From NCBI RefSeq assembly GCF_014646675.1, contig NZ_BMNS01000007.1, forward strand, positions 62,001 through 126,000: DNA of 64,000 bases, written 5' to 3'. The notes under the pieces are model-generated. The model ran no database searches, had not been told where the DNA came from, and was given only the letters and a program-made list of their open reading frames with translations. This DNA comes from Lutibacter litoralis (GTDB lineage Bacteria > Bacteroidota > Bacteroidia > Flavobacteriales > Flavobacteriaceae). Both the position numbers and the translations under genes were made by a program. Below are positions 18,051 through 29,673 of the stretch, in pieces. The first letter of the stretch is position 1. Every line of letters starts with the position of its first letter.

Positions 18051-20363
18051 ATGAACTTTATGAGCGATTCAAGAAAAAGAAGAGAGGCTTTATTATACCA
18101 TGCAAAACCTACTCCAGGAAAAATTCAAGTAGTTCCTACAAAAAAATATGCAACACAAAAAGATTTGTCTTTAGCCTATTCCCCGGGAGTTGCAGAGCCT
18201 TGTTTAGAAATTGAAAAGGATCCTGAAAATGCTTATAAATACACTTCAAAAGGTAATTTAGTTGCTGTTATTTCGAATGGAACGGCAGTGTTAGGATTAG
18301 GAGATATTGGTGCTCTTGCAGGAAAGCCAGTAATGGAAGGAAAGGGACTGCTTTTTAAAATATTTGCGGATATTGATGTCTTTGATATTGAGGTTGATAC
18401 AAAGGATGTAGATAAATTTATTGAAACAGTAAAGAATATTGCACCAACTTTTGGAGGAATTAATTTAGAAGATATTAAAGCACCAGAAGCTTTTGAAATA
18501 GAAAGAAGGTTAAAAGAAGAATTGGATATTCCAGTTATGCATGATGACCAACACGGAACAGCAATAATTTCTGCAGCAGCATTAAAAAATGCTATAGAAT
18601 TAACCGGAAAAGACATTTCTAAAGTTTCTATTGTTATAAATGGGGCGGGAGCTGCAGCAGTTTCATGTACACGTTTGTATTTAGCTTTAGGTGCCAAAAG
18701 TGAAAATTTGGTAATGTGTGATAGTAAAGGTGTAATTAGAAAAGATATTGAAAATTTATCGCCTCAGAAAGCACAATTTGCAACAGACAGAGATATTTAT
18801 ACTCTTGAAGAAGCTGTGAAAAATGCCGATGTTTTTATTGGCTTATCCATTGCCGATGTTTTTACCCCAAAAATGCTATTAAGTATGGCATCAGATCCAA
18901 TAGTTTTTGCAATGGCAAATCCAAACCCAGAAATTGAATACGATTTGGCCGTAAAAACAAGAAAAGATGTAATTATGGCAACAGGTCGTTCAGACCATCC
19001 AAATCAGGTAAATAATGTACTTGGTTTTCCTTTTATTTTTAGAGGAGCTTTAGATGTTAGAGCAACAAAAATTAATGAAGAAATGAAAATGGCAGCGGTA
19101 CATGCGTTGGCTAATTTGGCAAAAGAATCTGTTCCAGAGCAAGTAAATATAACCTATGGAGAGGTAAATATTCAATATGGTAGAGAATATATTATTCCAA
19201 AACCTTTTGATGCACGATTAATAACAGAAGTACCTCCGGCAGTTGCAAAAGCTGCAATGAAATCAGGTGTTGCTAAAGAACCAATAAAAGACTGGGATGC
19301 TTATAAAGAAGCTTTGGCGGAAAGATTAGGTACTGGTAGTAAATTAATGAGAATGATTACCGAACGCGCAAAAGCAAATCCTAAAAGTGTTGTTTTTGCA
19401 GAAGCTGATCATTTAGATGTTTTAAAAGCTGCACAAATTGTGTATGATGATGGCATTGGAAATCCAATTTTATTGGGAAATAAGGTTATTATTAAAGAAT
19501 TGATGGATGAATTAAACTTTGAAGCCGATGTTCCTATAATTGATCCAAAATCTGATGAAGAAAAAGAACGAAGAAATAGGTTTGCAAAAATTTACTGGGA
19601 AAAACACCAACGTAATGGGATAACATTATTAGATGCACAGAAATGGATGCGTGAGCGTAATTATTTTGCAGCCATGATGGTGAATGAAGGGGAAGCAGAT
19701 TCATTGGTTACAGGATATTCTAGAAGCTATCCCAGTGTTGCAAAACCTATGATTGAGCTTATTGGAATGGCAAAAGGTGTTTGTAGAGTGGCCGCAACAA
19801 ACATTATGATGACAGATAGAGGTCCTATGTTTTTTTCTGATACAGCATTTAATATTAATCCAACAGAACAAGAGCTAGTTCAAATAGCTAGAATGACTGA
19901 TAGAGTTATGAAAATATTTGGATTAGACCCTCATTTTGCTGTTTTATCATATTCTAATTTTGGTTCTACAGATTTAAAATCTGCCAATAAAGTTTCAAAA
20001 GCAGTTGCACTTTTGCACGAGCATTTTCCAGAAATTAATATTGATGGTGAAATCCAGGCAGATTTTGCACTTACAGGAACAATGAGAGATGAAAAATTTC
20101 CTTTTTCTAAGATTTATAAGAAAAAAGTAAATGGACTTATATTTCCTGATTTAAATTCTGCAAATATTAGTTACAAGCTTTTAAAATCATTAAATAATAT
20201 TGATTCTATTGGTCCAATTGTTATGGGATTAAAAAAACCAGCACATATTTTACAATTAGGATGTAGTGTAGATGAAATTGTTAATATGGTTTGTGTAGCT
20301 ATTGTAGATGCACAAGAAAATGCTAAGAATAATACAGATTATTTTACTACATTTGGCTGTTAA
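18051..20363 (+). CDS. maeB: NADP-dependent malic enzyme, MaeB type with phosphotransacetylase-like domain
   Basis: A 770-residue cytoplasmic enzyme that decarboxylates malate to pyruvate, yielding NADPH. Residues about 1-420 are the malic enzyme with GTAVLGLGDIGALAGKPVMEGK, HDDQHGTAI and the nucleotide-binding VVINGAGAAAVSC. Residues about 430-765 form a C-terminal phosphate-acetyltransferase-like domain (VFAEADHLDVLKAA ... DGEIQADFAL), which in E. coli MaeB is regulatory rather than catalytic. Start at 18051 or at the second ATG (18060) cannot be decided. It is followed 14 bp later by ruvA and may be co-transcribed with it. Confidence 0.95.
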   Translation: MNFMSDSRKRREALLYHAKPTPGKIQVVPTKKYATQKDLSLAYSPGVAEPCLEIEKDPENAYKYTSKGNLVAVISNGTAVLGLGDIGALAGKPVMEGKGLLFKIFADIDVFDIEVDTKDVDKFIETVKNIAPTFGGINLEDIKAPEAFEIERRLKEELDIPVMHDDQHGTAIISAAALKNAIELTGKDISKVSIVINGAGAAAVSCTRLYLALGAKSENLVMCDSKGVIRKDIENLSPQKAQFATDRDIYTLEEAVKNADVFIGLSIADVFTPKMLLSMASDPIVFAMANPNPEIEYDLAVKTRKDVIMATGRSDHPNQVNNVLGFPFIFRGALDVRATKINEEMKMAAVHALANLAKESVPEQVNITYGEVNIQYGREYIIPKPFDARLITEVPPAVAKAAMKSGVAKEPIKDWDAYKEALAERLGTGSKLMRMITERAKANPKSVVFAEADHLDVLKAAQIVYDDGIGNPILLGNKVIIKELMDELNFEADVPIIDPKSDEEKERRNRFAKIYWEKHQRNGITLLDAQKWMRERNYFAAMMVNEGEADSLVTGYSRSYPSVAKPMIELIGMAKGVCRVAATNIMMTDRGPMFFSDTAFNINPTEQELVQIARMTDRVMKIFGLDPHFAVLSYSNFGSTDLKSANKVSKAVALLHEHFPEINIDGEIQADFALTGTMRDEKFPFSKIYKKKVNGLIFPDLNSANISYKLLKSLNNIDSIGPIVMGLKKPAHILQLGCSVDEIVNMVCVAIVDAQENAKNNTDYFTTFGC

Positions 20364-20377
20364 TAGTCTTAAATGTA

Positions 20378-20962
20378 ATGATCACACATATTAAAGGAAA
20401 ATTAATAGAAAAGAGCCCTACTTATGTTGTTGTTGAATCAGCAGCTGGAATAGGGTATTTGTTACATATTTCACTAAACACCTATTCAAGAATTACCAAT
20501 GATGAATCGGTGTTTTTATTTACACATTTATCAATAAAAGAAGATGCTCATACATTATTTGGATTTGTTGATAAAATTGAACGTGAAATTTTTAGATTGT
20601 TAATTTCAGTTTCAGGTGTCGGGCCAAGTATTGCAAGAACAATGTTATCTTCAATGACTACTGATGAAATTCAGCACGCCATTGCTTCAGAAAATGTTGG
20701 TGTAATTCAATCAGTAAAAGGAATTGGTGCTAAAACAGCCCAAAGAGTACTGATAGATTTGAAAGATAAGATTCTAAAAACGTATGCTATTGATGAAGTT
20801 TCTGTCTCTAAAAGCAATACCAATAAAAATGAAGCGTTATCTGCTTTAGAAGTCTTAGGATTTGTTAAAAAACAAGCAGAAAAAGCAATTGATAAAATTT
20901 TATTGGAAGATAACACCTTAAGTGTTGAAGCTTTAATTAAAAAAGCGCTTAAAAATTTGTAA
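20378..20962 (+). CDS. ruvA: Holliday junction branch migration protein RuvA
   Basis: A 194-residue protein of standard RuvA length. The N-terminal OB-fold starts MITHIKGKLIEKSPTYVVVE. The middle domain has two helix-hairpin-helix motifs (LISVSGVGPSIARTML and IQSVKGIGAKTAQRVLIDLK). The C-terminal domain III (NEALSALEVLGFVKKQAEKAI) contacts RuvB. It tetramerises on four-way DNA junctions and loads the RuvB motor. sprA begins 3 bp after its stop, so the two are in one operon, an arrangement I recall from other flavobacteria. Confidence 0.95.
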   Translation: MITHIKGKLIEKSPTYVVVESAAGIGYLLHISLNTYSRITNDESVFLFTHLSIKEDAHTLFGFVDKIEREIFRLLISVSGVGPSIARTMLSSMTTDEIQHAIASENVGVIQSVKGIGAKTAQRVLIDLKDKILKTYAIDEVSVSKSNTNKNEALSALEVLGFVKKQAEKAIDKILLEDNTLSVEALIKKALKNL

Positions 20963-20965
20963 GAT

Positions 20966-23900
20966 TTGAAGAAGACTACTTTAATATTTAAAGCATATAT
21001 TTTAATCATTTTATTGTTGTTTTTTAAAACAACAATAAATGCGCAAACACCACCTGTGGCAAAAGCAGGAGATACGTTAAAGGTTGAAAAGAGTGCAGAT
21101 TCAATTAAATTAAAGTATCCGTTTAATAGTAAACAAGAAGGTGGTTTATTTTTATCGGACCCTGCAAAATCTGAAATCATTTATGATACCGAGTTAGGAA
21201 AATATATTATTGTTGAGAAAATTGGGGATTATTATATAAAACGTCCCGTTTATATGTCTCAAGAAGAATATAAAAAGTACAAACTTAAAAAGGACATGTT
21301 AGGCTACTATAAAAATAAAATTAGTGCCACAAATAGTAAAAAATTAGGAAGCGAAGCAGCTCAAAAGAATTTATTGCCTACGTATTATGTAGAATCAGAT
21401 TTTTTTCAATCCATTTTTGGAGGAAATACCATAGAAGTTAATCCAACAGGAGATGTTACTATTAAAATGGGAGCTTTGTATCAAAAAGTTGACAATCCTC
21501 AATTATCCGAACGTAATAGAAGTAGTTTTACCTTCGATTTTGATCAACAAATAAGTGCCAGTATTCAAGCAAAGGTTGGTACACGTTTAAAAGTTGGAGC
21601 ACAATACGATACGCAAGCTTCTTTCAATTTTCAAAATCAAATAAAACTGGAATACACACCAACGGAAGACGATATTCTTCAAAAAATTGAAGTTGGAAAT
21701 GTTAGTATGCCATTAAAAAATTCTTTAATTGTTGGAGCACAAAGTTTGTTTGGTGTTAAAACCCAATTACAATTTGGGCGTACAACAGTAACTGGAGTTT
21801 TTGCAGAACAAAAATCACAAACTAGATCTGTTGCAGCGCAAGGAGGTTCAACAATTCAAGAGTTTGAGTTACAAGCAACCGATTACGATGAAAACAGACA
21901 CTTTTTTCTTTCACAATATTTTAGAGATAATTATAACATAGCTTTAAAAGATTATCCATTAATCAATAGCCCTGTAAACATTACTAAAGTTGAAGTTTGG
22001 GTAACCAACAGAAATGCTACAACAGAAGATATTAGAAATATTGTTGCTTTATCGGATATTGGTGAAAGCGATCCAACAAATATTGGACCTGCAAATGTAA
22101 CTCCAAATCCGGGTTTTCAATACCCTTCAAACGATGCAAATAATATTGTTTCAATTTTGGATGACACCAACCCAGTTAGAAAAATTTCTACTGTAGGTAA
22201 TGGTTTAGCGCCTTTTGTAATGCAACAAGGTAGAGATTATTCAGTATTAGAAAATGCGATAAAATTACGGCCAGACGAGTTTAAAGTACACCCACAATTA
22301 GGTTTTATTTCGTTAAATAGAAGACTTGCAGATTCAGATGTATTAGCAGTATCTTTTGAATTTACAGTTAGTGGAGATTCTAAAGTATATAAAGTTGGTG
22401 AATTTACAAGTGATGGTATTATCGCTCCAGATAATATTGTAGTAAAATTACTGCGTAGCGAAATTATTAGCACCCAAATTCCAATGTGGGATTTAATGAT
22501 GAAAAACGTGTATTCGCTACAAACTTATAGAATGCAACAAGATGGTTTTAGGTTAGAACTTTTATATGCAGATGATGCAACAGGAGTTCCAATTAATGTG
22601 TTGCAGAATGCACAAACTCCAAACATTTCAGATAGAACCTTATTAAATTTATTAGATATTGATAGGTTAGATCAAAGTCAGTTTTATGTACCAGAAGGAG
22701 ACGGTTATTTTGATTATGTAGAGGGGGCAACAGTAAATTCTGAAAAAGGGTTTATTATTTTTCCAAAGGTTGAGCCTTTTGGAAAAGATTTAAAATCGAA
22801 ATTGACAAATATTGCTGATGAAAAATATATTTTTAATGAATTGTATGAAATAACACAATCTGAAGCTAGAAATAATTTTCAAGAAAAAGATAAATACTTA
22901 CTTAAAGGGTATCATAAATCTGAAAGTGCAAATGGAATTCCTTTAGGTGCTTTTAATGTACCACAAGGATCTGTAAGAGTTACAACTGGAGGAAGAGAAT
23001 TAGTTGAAGGTGTAGATTATGTTGTAGATTACCAAATGGGTCGCGTGCAAATTGTAAACCCTAGTTTAGAAGCTTCAAATGCACCAATTAATGTATCTGT
23101 TGAAAATAATGCAGCATTTAATTTACAAACCAAACGTTTTTTTGGGGTTGATATTGAACATAAATTTTCTGATAAGTTTATTGCCGGTGCTACTTTTTTA
23201 AATTTAAATGAAAAACCAATTACTCAAAAAGCGTTATTTGGACAAGAGCCAATAAACAATACAATTTTTGGATTGAATGCAAATTTTGGAACAGAAGTTC
23301 CTTTTTTAACAAAATTGGCAAACAAATTACCAAATATAGATACCGAGTATGAGTCCAACTTTTCTATTAGAGGAGATTTTGCCTATTTAAGACCAGGTTC
23401 ACCAAAAAGAATCGAATTAGAAGGCGAAGCAACATCGTATGTAGATGATTTTGAAGGCTCTCAAATTCCTTTAGAAATTAAATCCATTCAACAATGGCAT
23501 ATGGCAAGTACGCCACAATATCAAACCCAATTTGACTTAGGTGGTAACGCTACTGATATTACATATGGTTATAAAAGAGCAAAACTATCATGGTATATTA
23601 TAGATCCACTTTTTTATGGTGGTTCAACGTTAAAACCAGGAAACATAGATAATAACGAGCTGTCTAGAGCAGAAGTTAGAAGAATTAGATATGAAGAGTT
23701 ATTTCCTGAGCAAGATTTAGATTTAACACAGTCTACAATTGTTAGAACCCTAGATTTAGCCTATTTCCCAAATGAAAGAGGAAGTTATAATTACGATACG
23801 AATAATGTTGGAGGAGATGGTAAATTTACAAATCCAGAAGAGCGTTGGGGCGGAATTACAAGAGCATTAACAACTACTAATTTTGAACAATCTAACGTAG

Positions 23901-26900
23901 AATATATCCAATTTTGGATGATGGATCCTTATGATCATTATTCAATTACGAATGCAGAAGGCTTGCCGGCTGGAATTAATCCAAACGACCCTACAAATCA
24001 AGTAGGAGAATTATATTTTAACCTTGGAAATATTTCTGAAGATGTTTTAAAAGATGGTAGAAAAATGTACGAAAACGGATTGCCAGAAGATCCATTAAGT
24101 ACAAATAATACCGATGAAACTATATGGGGTAAAATTCCAACAAATCAATCTTTATTATATGCATTTAGTGATAATGATAACGAACGTTTAAATCAAGATA
24201 TTGGATTTGATGGTTTAAATGATCAAGAAGAGATAGCGAAATTTGGCACAAGCTTTGGGCTTGACCCATCAAATGATAATTATAGTTATTTTAGAAGTTC
24301 AGAGTATGATAACTCTGATGCTTCCATAATTACACGTTATAAAAAGTATAATAATACACAAGGAAACTCACCAACTAATAATTTATCAACTGAAAATTAT
24401 CCAACTTCTGCAACAACGTATCCAGATACAGAAGATATAGATAAAGATCAAACAATGAATTCTGTTGAAAGTTATTACCAATATAAAGTATCATTAAATA
24501 AAAGTGATTTAGTTGTTGGGCAAAATAATATTGTAGATGAGAAAATTGTAAATGTAGCATTAGAAGACGGAAGTCAAAAACAATTTAGATGGTTGCAATT
24601 TAGAATCCAAGTTGGTACACCAGATGAAGTTATAAATGATATTACAGGTTTTAATTCCATTCGCTTTATGCGAATGTTTTTAACCAAATTTAAAATGCCA
24701 ATAGTATTGCGTTTTGGAGAATTGCAATTGGTTAGAGGAGATTGGAGACGTTATACAAAAACATTGGATGAAAATATTGTTCCGCCTCAAAATTTAACCA
24801 ATAACGAATTACAGAATTTTGAAGTTGGGGTTGTTAATATTCAAGAAAATGAAGATCGAAGACCAACTCCTTACGTGTTACCTCCTGGAATAAAAAGAGA
24901 AATTTTAAGAGGAAGTACAACGTTACAAAAGCAAAATGAACAATCTTTATCACTTAAAGTTACCGACTTAGAATCTGATGATTCCAGAGCAATCTTTAAA
25001 AATGTTCGCGTAGATTTAAGAATGTATAAACATTTAAAATTGTTTTTACATGCAGAAGGTGTGCAAACTAGACCACAAGTTCAAAATGATGAGTTAAAAG
25101 CAATAATTAGATTAGGAAGCGATTTAAACGATAATTATTATCAAATAGAAAAACTATTAACCATTTCAGACTATGGAGTTTCTTCGGCAATAGATGTATG
25201 GCCTGAAGAAAATAATTTAGATGCTTTTTTAGAAGATTTAGGTAAATTAAAATTGTTGAGGTTTGAAGAAGGTATTGCTCCAAATATTGTATACCCAGCT
25301 GTTGGAATGCCTTCTCCAATTGAAGGATTAGAAGGGTATGAAATTAGAGTAAAGGGAAATCCAAATCTATCAAACATTAAAACCATAATGTTGGGTGTTA
25401 AAAACGTTTCTAACGCTAGCCAAAGTGCCGAAGTTTGGTTTAATGAAATGCGTGTTGCAGAATTTGATAATGATGGAGGTTGGGCTGCAGTTGTAAGTGC
25501 AGATGCGAACATTGCAGATTTTGCAGATGTAGCGGTTACAGGACGTATGGAAACTAAGGGTTTTGGTGGAATTGAACAACGTGTAAACGAACGTAGCCAA
25601 GAAGATACAAAACTTTATGACCTTGTAACAAATGTTAATGTTGGTAAGTTGTTGCCTAAAAATTGGGGCGTTTCACTACCATTAAGCTATAGTGTTTCCG
25701 AAGAAGTAAAAGATCCAAAATACGACTCACAGTACCAAGATGTTTTATTTGAAGACACCAATTTAGAAAACAGTCCAAATAGAGAAAGTAGTCAGGATTA
25801 TACAAAACGGAGAAGTATTAGTTTAATAAATGTTAGAAAAGAATTTAATCCAAATTCTGAGCGTAAACAACGTTTTTACAATGTGGAAAATTTATCTGTT
25901 TCTTATGCTTATAACGAAACCTACCATAGAGATTATAATGTCCAAAAATTTGTTGACCAAAATGTAAGGGCCTCAGCTAATTATAATTATAGTTTTGAAC
26001 CAAAAAGTATTGAGCCTTTTAAAAATTGGGCAGGATTAAATAGTAAATACTTTAAGTTTATAAAAGATTTAAATGTTAACTTAATTCCTTCAACAATTTC
26101 GGTAAATTCAAATATTTTTAGAACATATAACGAGCAGTTATCAAGAAGTTTAATAGAAGGGTTACCGCAACTTCCAACGTTAAAACAACGTCATTTTATG
26201 TTCGATTGGGATTATACCATAGGCTATAATTTAACTAAATCCATACAATTTAATTTTAGAGCAGCTAATAATTATTTGTACGATGATTTTGATGCAGTAG
26301 ATGAGATTCAAATATTCGATAATTTCTTTTCAGTAGGAAGGCCGGATCATTACCATCAAACATTAAATGGAACCTATAAACTCCCGATTAATAAATTACC
26401 ATTGTTAGATTTTATTAATGCAGATTATACATATGCAGCGGATTTTGATTGGCAGGCTTCCTCACAATCTTATATAAATAAAGTTGGTAATGTAATTCAA
26501 AATACAAATACACATTCTTTGGGAATAGATGTAGATTTTAATAAATTTTATAAAAATATTGGACTCACAAAATTATTCAATAAAAAGAAATCAACTACTA
26601 ATAATGTATCTACTAGTGTTGCTGCAAATAGAAATAGTAAAAAGAAGAAGTCTTCAGGAGAAACTATAAAACAAGGGATTCACAATTTGTTAACGGCTGT
26701 TAAAAAGGCTCGTTTTAACTATTCGGAAAATAATGGTACTTACTTACCAGGTTATATTCCAGAAGTAGGGTTCTTAGGTCAAGATAATTTTAACGGTGGT
26801 GTAGCTCCATCTCTTGGTTTTGTATTTGGAAGTCAAATAGATATTCGTGAACGTGCATTGGAAAACGGCTGGTTGTTGTCCAGAAGTGAAACAGATCCAT

Positions 26901-28000
26901 ACTATAATAAAACGTACAGTGTAACACATATGAATAAGTTTGATGCTACTATTACAGTAGAACCATTTCGAGATTTTGATATTGAATTACGAGGGAATAA
27001 AACCTATACGAAAAACACTTCTCAGCAATTAGATGTTGTAGATAATGTTTTAACAGATTCACCAATATCACAAGTTGGTAATTTTATGATTAGTCATAAT
27101 ATGTTAAAAACAGCCTTTTCAAATAGCGATGAAAATTTTGAAGAATTTAAAGCAAATAGACTTATTATAGCGCAAAGATTGGTACAAGCATCAGGAGCAT
27201 CAATAGATGGTTTTGGAGCTACAAGTCAGCAAGTCTCACTGCCTGCCTTTTTAGCTGCATATTCAGGTAAAGATGCCTCGAAAATAGATTTAAATGCTTT
27301 TAGAGATGTGCCAATACCAAGTTGGAACATAAATTATAAAGGATTAATGAAAATGAAATGGTTTAAAGAAACCTTTAGAAGTTTTTCACTTTCACATAGT
27401 TACGATTCTAGATATTCAATATTAAGTTTTAGTAATAACTTGGAATACAATGCTCAAGATCCTTATGCAGAAACAGATATTGTCGGGAATTATTTTAACA
27501 AAACGTTATTTACAAATGTAGATTTAATTGAAGAATTTAGCCCCTTGTTAAAAGTAGATATGAAAATGAAAAATTCAATTTCATTTACTGGAAGAGTGGA
27601 TAAGGATAGAAGGTTAACCTTAAACTTTAATAATAATACCATTACCCAAATGAAAGGGATGGAGTATGTGATTGGAATGGGCTATAGGTTTAAAGATTTA
27701 GCAATGAAATTTAGATTTGGAGGGAAATTAACCAAGTTAAAAGGAGATTTAGATTTAAGAGCAGATTTATCTTTAAGAGATAATAAAACAGTAATTAGAG
27801 CAATTGATGAAGATAATAATCAAGTAACAGGAGGTCAACGTTTATTATCGTTTAAGTTTTTTGCAGACTATGCAATTAATAAAAACTTAACAGCTTCGTT
27901 TTACTTCGATCAAAGTTCTTCGAAATATGCAATTTCAACAACATTCCCAAGACAATCAGTTAGTTCAGGGTTAAGCGTTAGATATGTACTAGGAAATTAA
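20966..28000 (+). CDS. sprA: Type IX secretion outer-membrane translocon / gliding motility protein SprA (Sov)
   Basis: A 2344-residue protein with a signal peptide (about residues 1-26, ending NAQ), in the usual length range for SprA/Sov. SprA is the giant beta-barrel through which type IX secretion substrates cross the outer membrane, and it is needed for gliding and surface adhesin display. The sequence has the expected long alternation of amphipathic strands and periplasmic plug segments such as [13 protein letters not shown] and [20 protein letters not shown]. The start is TTG, 3 bp after ruvA, with no upstream ATG option. gcvH follows after 31 bp. Its presence means the organism should have type IX secretion and possibly gliding. 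Confidence 0.95.
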   Translation: MKKTTLIFKAYILIILLLFFKTTINAQTPPVAKAGDTLKVEKSADSIKLKYPFNSKQEGGLFLSDPAKSEIIYDTELGKYIIVEKIGDYYIKRPVYMSQEEYKKYKLKKDMLGYYKNKISATNSKKLGSEAAQKNLLPTYYVESDFFQSIFGGNTIEVNPTGDVTIKMGALYQKVDNPQLSERNRSSFTFDFDQQISASIQAKVGTRLKVGAQYDTQASFNFQNQIKLEYTPTEDDILQKIEVGNVSMPLKNSLIVGAQSLFGVKTQLQFGRTTVTGVFAEQKSQTRSVAAQGGSTIQEFELQATDYDENRHFFLSQYFRDNYNIALKDYPLINSPVNITKVEVWVTNRNATTEDIRNIVALSDIGESDPTNIGPANVTPNPGFQYPSNDANNIVSILDDTNPVRKISTVGNGLAPFVMQQGRDYSVLENAIKLRPDEFKVHPQLGFISLNRRLADSDVLAVSFEFTVSGDSKVYKVGEFTSDGIIAPDNIVVKLLRSEIISTQIPMWDLMMKNVYSLQTYRMQQDGFRLELLYADDATGVPINVLQNAQTPNISDRTLLNLLDIDRLDQSQFYVPEGDGYFDYVEGATVNSEKGFIIFPKVEPFGKDLKSKLTNIADEKYIFNELYEITQSEARNNFQEKDKYLLKGYHKSESANGIPLGAFNVPQGSVRVTTGGRELVEGVDYVVDYQMGRVQIVNPSLEASNAPINVSVENNAAFNLQTKRFFGVDIEHKFSDKFIAGATFLNLNEKPITQKALFGQEPINNTIFGLNANFGTEVPFLTKLANKLPNIDTEYESNFSIRGDFAYLRPGSPKRIELEGEATSYVDDFEGSQIPLEIKSIQQWHMASTPQYQTQFDLGGNATDITYGYKRAKLSWYIIDPLFYGGSTLKPGNIDNNELSRAEVRRIRYEELFPEQDLDLTQSTIVRTLDLAYFPNERGSYNYDTNNVGGDGKFTNPEERWGGITRALTTTNFEQSNVEYIQFWMMDPYDHYSITNAEGLPAGINPNDPTNQVGELYFNLGNISEDVLKDGRKMYENGLPEDPLSTNNTDETIWGKIPTNQSLLYAFSDNDNERLNQDIGFDGLNDQEEIAKFGTSFGLDPSNDNYSYFRSSEYDNSDASIITRYKKYNNTQGNSPTNNLSTENYPTSATTYPDTEDIDKDQTMNSVESYYQYKVSLNKSDLVVGQNNIVDEKIVNVALEDGSQKQFRWLQFRIQVGTPDEVINDITGFNSIRFMRMFLTKFKMPIVLRFGELQLVRGDWRRYTKTLDENIVPPQNLTNNELQNFEVGVVNIQENEDRRPTPYVLPPGIKREILRGSTTLQKQNEQSLSLKVTDLESDDSRAIFKNVRVDLRMYKHLKLFLHAEGVQTRPQVQNDELKAIIRLGSDLNDNYYQIEKLLTISDYGVSSAIDVWPEENNLDAFLEDLGKLKLLRFEEGIAPNIVYPAVGMPSPIEGLEGYEIRVKGNPNLSNIKTIMLGVKNVSNASQSAEVWFNEMRVAEFDNDGGWAAVVSADANIADFADVAVTGRMETKGFGGIEQRVNERSQEDTKLYDLVTNVNVGKLLPKNWGVSLPLSYSVSEEVKDPKYDSQYQDVLFEDTNLENSPNRESSQDYTKRRSISLINVRKEFNPNSERKQRFYNVENLSVSYAYNETYHRDYNVQKFVDQNVRASANYNYSFEPKSIEPFKNWAGLNSKYFKFIKDLNVNLIPSTISVNSNIFRTYNEQLSRSLIEGLPQLPTLKQRHFMFDWDYTIGYNLTKSIQFNFRAANNYLYDDFDAVDEIQIFDNFFSVGRPDHYHQTLNGTYKLPINKLPLLDFINADYTYAADFDWQASSQSYINKVGNVIQNTNTHSLGIDVDFNKFYKNIGLTKLFNKKKSTTNNVSTSVAANRNSKKKKSSGETIKQGIHNLLTAVKKARFNYSENNGTYLPGYIPEVGFLGQDNFNGGVAPSLGFVFGSQIDIRERALENGWLLSRSETDPYYNKTYSVTHMNKFDATITVEPFRDFDIELRGNKTYTKNTSQQLDVVDNVLTDSPISQVGNFMISHNMLKTAFSNSDENFEEFKANRLIIAQRLVQASGASIDGFGATSQQVSLPAFLAAYSGKDASKIDLNAFRDVPIPSWNINYKGLMKMKWFKETFRSFSLSHSYDSRYSILSFSNNLEYNAQDPYAETDIVGNYFNKTLFTNVDLIEEFSPLLKVDMKMKNSISFTGRVDKDRRLTLNFNNNTITQMKGMEYVIGMGYRFKDLAMKFRFGGKLTKLKGDLDLRADLSLRDNKTVIRAIDEDNNQVTGGQRLLSFKFFADYAINKNLTASFYFDQSSSKYAISTTFPRQSVSSGLSVRYVLGN

Positions 28001-28031
28001 TAAATTATCAATAATAAAAATAAAATTAAAA

Positions 28032-28412
28032 ATGAGTATTCCAGCAGAATTAAAATACACAAAAGACCACGAATGGGTCAGAGTAGAAGGCGAAGTAGCA
28101 ACCATTGGTATCACGCATTTTGCGCAAGGCGAACTAGGAGACATTGTTTATGTAGATGTAGATACTTTAGATGAAACAATCGAAAAAGACGAAGTTTTTG
28201 GTTCAGTTGAGGCCGTAAAAACAGTTTCAGACTTACTAATGCCAATTACAGGTGAAGTAACTGAATTTAATGAGACTTTAGAGGACGAACCAGAAAAAGT
28301 AAACACAGATCCTTATGGAGATGGTTGGATGATAAAAATTACTATTTCAGATGCCTCTCAGCTAGAAGAATTATTATCGGCAGAAGATTATACAGCATTA
28401 ATTGGAGGATAA
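28032..28412 (+). CDS. gcvH: Glycine cleavage system H protein
   Basis: A 126-residue lipoyl carrier protein that shuttles the aminomethyl group of glycine between the P, T and L proteins. The lipoylated lysine is Lys63 in [12 protein letters not shown], and the N-terminus [20 protein letters not shown] is typical. The other gcv genes are not in the window. The gene lies between sprA and a VanZ-like gene whose TTG start overlaps its last codons by 11 nt. Confidence 0.95.
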   Translation: MSIPAELKYTKDHEWVRVEGEVATIGITHFAQGELGDIVYVDVDTLDETIEKDEVFGSVEAVKTVSDLLMPITGEVTEFNETLEDEPEKVNTDPYGDGWMIKITISDASQLEELLSAEDYTALIGG

Positions 28413-28764
28413 ACTTTTTCTATTTTTAGCAATTTTTATAACAATAATTATTGGGTGGGGTAGTCTAATTACAATTGGTAATACTGTTTCGTCTAATATA
28501 AATGTTTCAGATAAAGCAATCCATTTAACGGCCTATCTAATAGTAACATTATGTTGGTTAATTGCATATAAGAATAAACTTAAGATTCTGAAAATCAATG
28601 CTTACATAGTTTTTTTGATATTTTTTTATGGCATAATTATTGAAGTGTTACAAGCAACTTTTACAACTAATAGACAATTTGAAATTAAAGACATAGTAGC
28701 AAATACTATTGGAATTGCACTTGGGTTTACAGTTTTTAGGGTACTTACACAAAAAAACTTTTGA
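28402..28764 (+). CDS. VanZ-like membrane protein
   Basis: A 120-residue integral membrane protein with four hydrophobic segments (about residues 3-24, 38-55, 65-84 and 98-115). The pattern [16 protein letters not shown] ... [33 protein letters not shown] is the VanZ-like core. The family is named for teicoplanin resistance but most members have no known role. The TTG start overlaps the 3' end of gcvH by 11 nt, indicating translational coupling; I see no other start that preserves the first helix. Confidence 0.8.
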   Translation: MEDKLFLFLAIFITIIIGWGSLITIGNTVSSNINVSDKAIHLTAYLIVTLCWLIAYKNKLKILKINAYIVFLIFFYGIIIEVLQATFTTNRQFEIKDIVANTIGIALGFTVFRVLTQKNF

Positions 28765-28832
28765 AATAGAAAAATATTATTGTAAAAGTTGTTATAAAAT
28801 TATTAAATTAGCGAACTATAAATATTTTACAG

Positions 28833-29552
28833 ATGCAGATTAAAAAAAATCCAAAAGCGAATCTAGAGAACTACAGCAAGTTATTTATGCAATTAGGTCT
28901 AGTTTTAGCATTATTGGTGGTTTATTTGGCCATTGAGAAAAAAACGTATGATAGAGTTATCGAAAATTTAGGACCTGTTGTTTTAAATATGGATGATGAA
29001 GAGCAAACAATAGAAATAGAACAAGTTAAGCCGCCTGAGCCAAAAACTCCACCACCACCAACTCCAGATAAAATTGAAGTTGTTGAGGATGAAGAAGAAA
29101 TTGAAGAAACTGTAATAGAATCTACTGAAACAGATGAAGACGAAGCTATTGAAGTTGAGGAAATTATAGAAGTTGAGGAGGAAGAAGAAGTAATGGAAGA
29201 TGTACCCTTTGCAATTATTGAAGATGTTCCAGTATATCCAGGCTGTAAAGGAAATAAGGCTGAATTAAGAGCTTGTTTGCAAGAACAAATTACAAAACAC
29301 GTTAACAGAAAATTTAATGCAGATTTGGCGTCAGATTTAGGACTTGCTCCTGGGGTTAAGCGTATTTTTGTTGTTTTTAAGATAGATAGAACAGGTAATA
29401 TTACTGATGTAATGGCACGTGCACCTCACAAAAGGTTACAAGAAGAAGCAATTAGAGTTGTAAATTTATTGCCAAAAATGACTCCTGGTAAACAAAGAGG
29501 TAGACCAGTAGGTGTAAAATATAGTTTACCTATTGCTTTTAAAGTTGAATAG
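28833..29552 (+). CDS. tonB: Energy transducer TonB
   Basis: A 239-residue TonB-type protein that transmits inner-membrane proton-motive force to TonB-dependent outer-membrane receptors. A membrane anchor at about residues 16-36 (LFMQLGLVLALLVVYLAI) is followed by a short proline-rich stretch (EPKTPPPPTPDK). Next comes an unusually acidic linker of about 50 residues made largely of Glu, Asp, Val and Ile, where classical TonB has Pro-Lys/Pro-Glu repeats. The C-terminal domain (VFKIDRTGNITDVMARAPHKRLQEEAIRVVNLLPKMTPG) is clear TonB_C. It is the last gene before a terminator. Partners ExbB/ExbD are not in the window. Confidence 0.9.
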   Translation: MQIKKNPKANLENYSKLFMQLGLVLALLVVYLAIEKKTYDRVIENLGPVVLNMDDEEQTIEIEQVKPPEPKTPPPPTPDKIEVVEDEEEIEETVIESTETDEDEAIEVEEIIEVEEEEEVMEDVPFAIIEDVPVYPGCKGNKAELRACLQEQITKHVNRKFNADLASDLGLAPGVKRIFVVFKIDRTGNITDVMARAPHKRLQEEAIRVVNLLPKMTPGKQRGRPVGVKYSLPIAFKVE

Positions 29553-29578
29553 CAAATAAAATTATAAAATAAAATAAC

Positions 29579-29608
29579 AAAGCCGCCTTATAAAAGGTGG
29601 CTTTTTTT
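29579..29608 (+). terminator. Intrinsic terminator after tonB
   Basis: Arms AGCCGCCTT and AAGGTGGCT pair (one G-U) around a 4-nt loop, followed by a run of seven T. It ends the sprA-gcvH-vanZ-tonB side of the region. Confidence 0.8.
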
Positions 29609-29650
29609 ATGCAAAATAATTGGTTTTAACAGTCATTTAGAATGTTTTTC

Positions 29651-29669
29651 TATATTTGTTAAAAGGAGA
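29651..29669 (+). promoter_or_regulatory. -7 element and an uncommon strong Shine-Dalgarno before the PKD-barrel gene
   Basis: TATATTTG (29651-29658) matches TAnnTTTG, and AAAAGGAG (29661-29668) is a good Shine-Dalgarno 5 bp before the ATG at 29674. Strong Shine-Dalgarno sequences are rare in this phylum and window. The leader would be only about ten bases, and both signals favour 29674 over an in-frame TTG at 29656. Confidence 0.55.
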
Positions 29670-29673
29670 TTAT

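Noticed and set aside
24375-25600. Several opposite-strand open frames inside sprA and other long genes.
   Set aside because: They have no start signals, family motifs or plausible composition and mirror the coding frame of the large genes.
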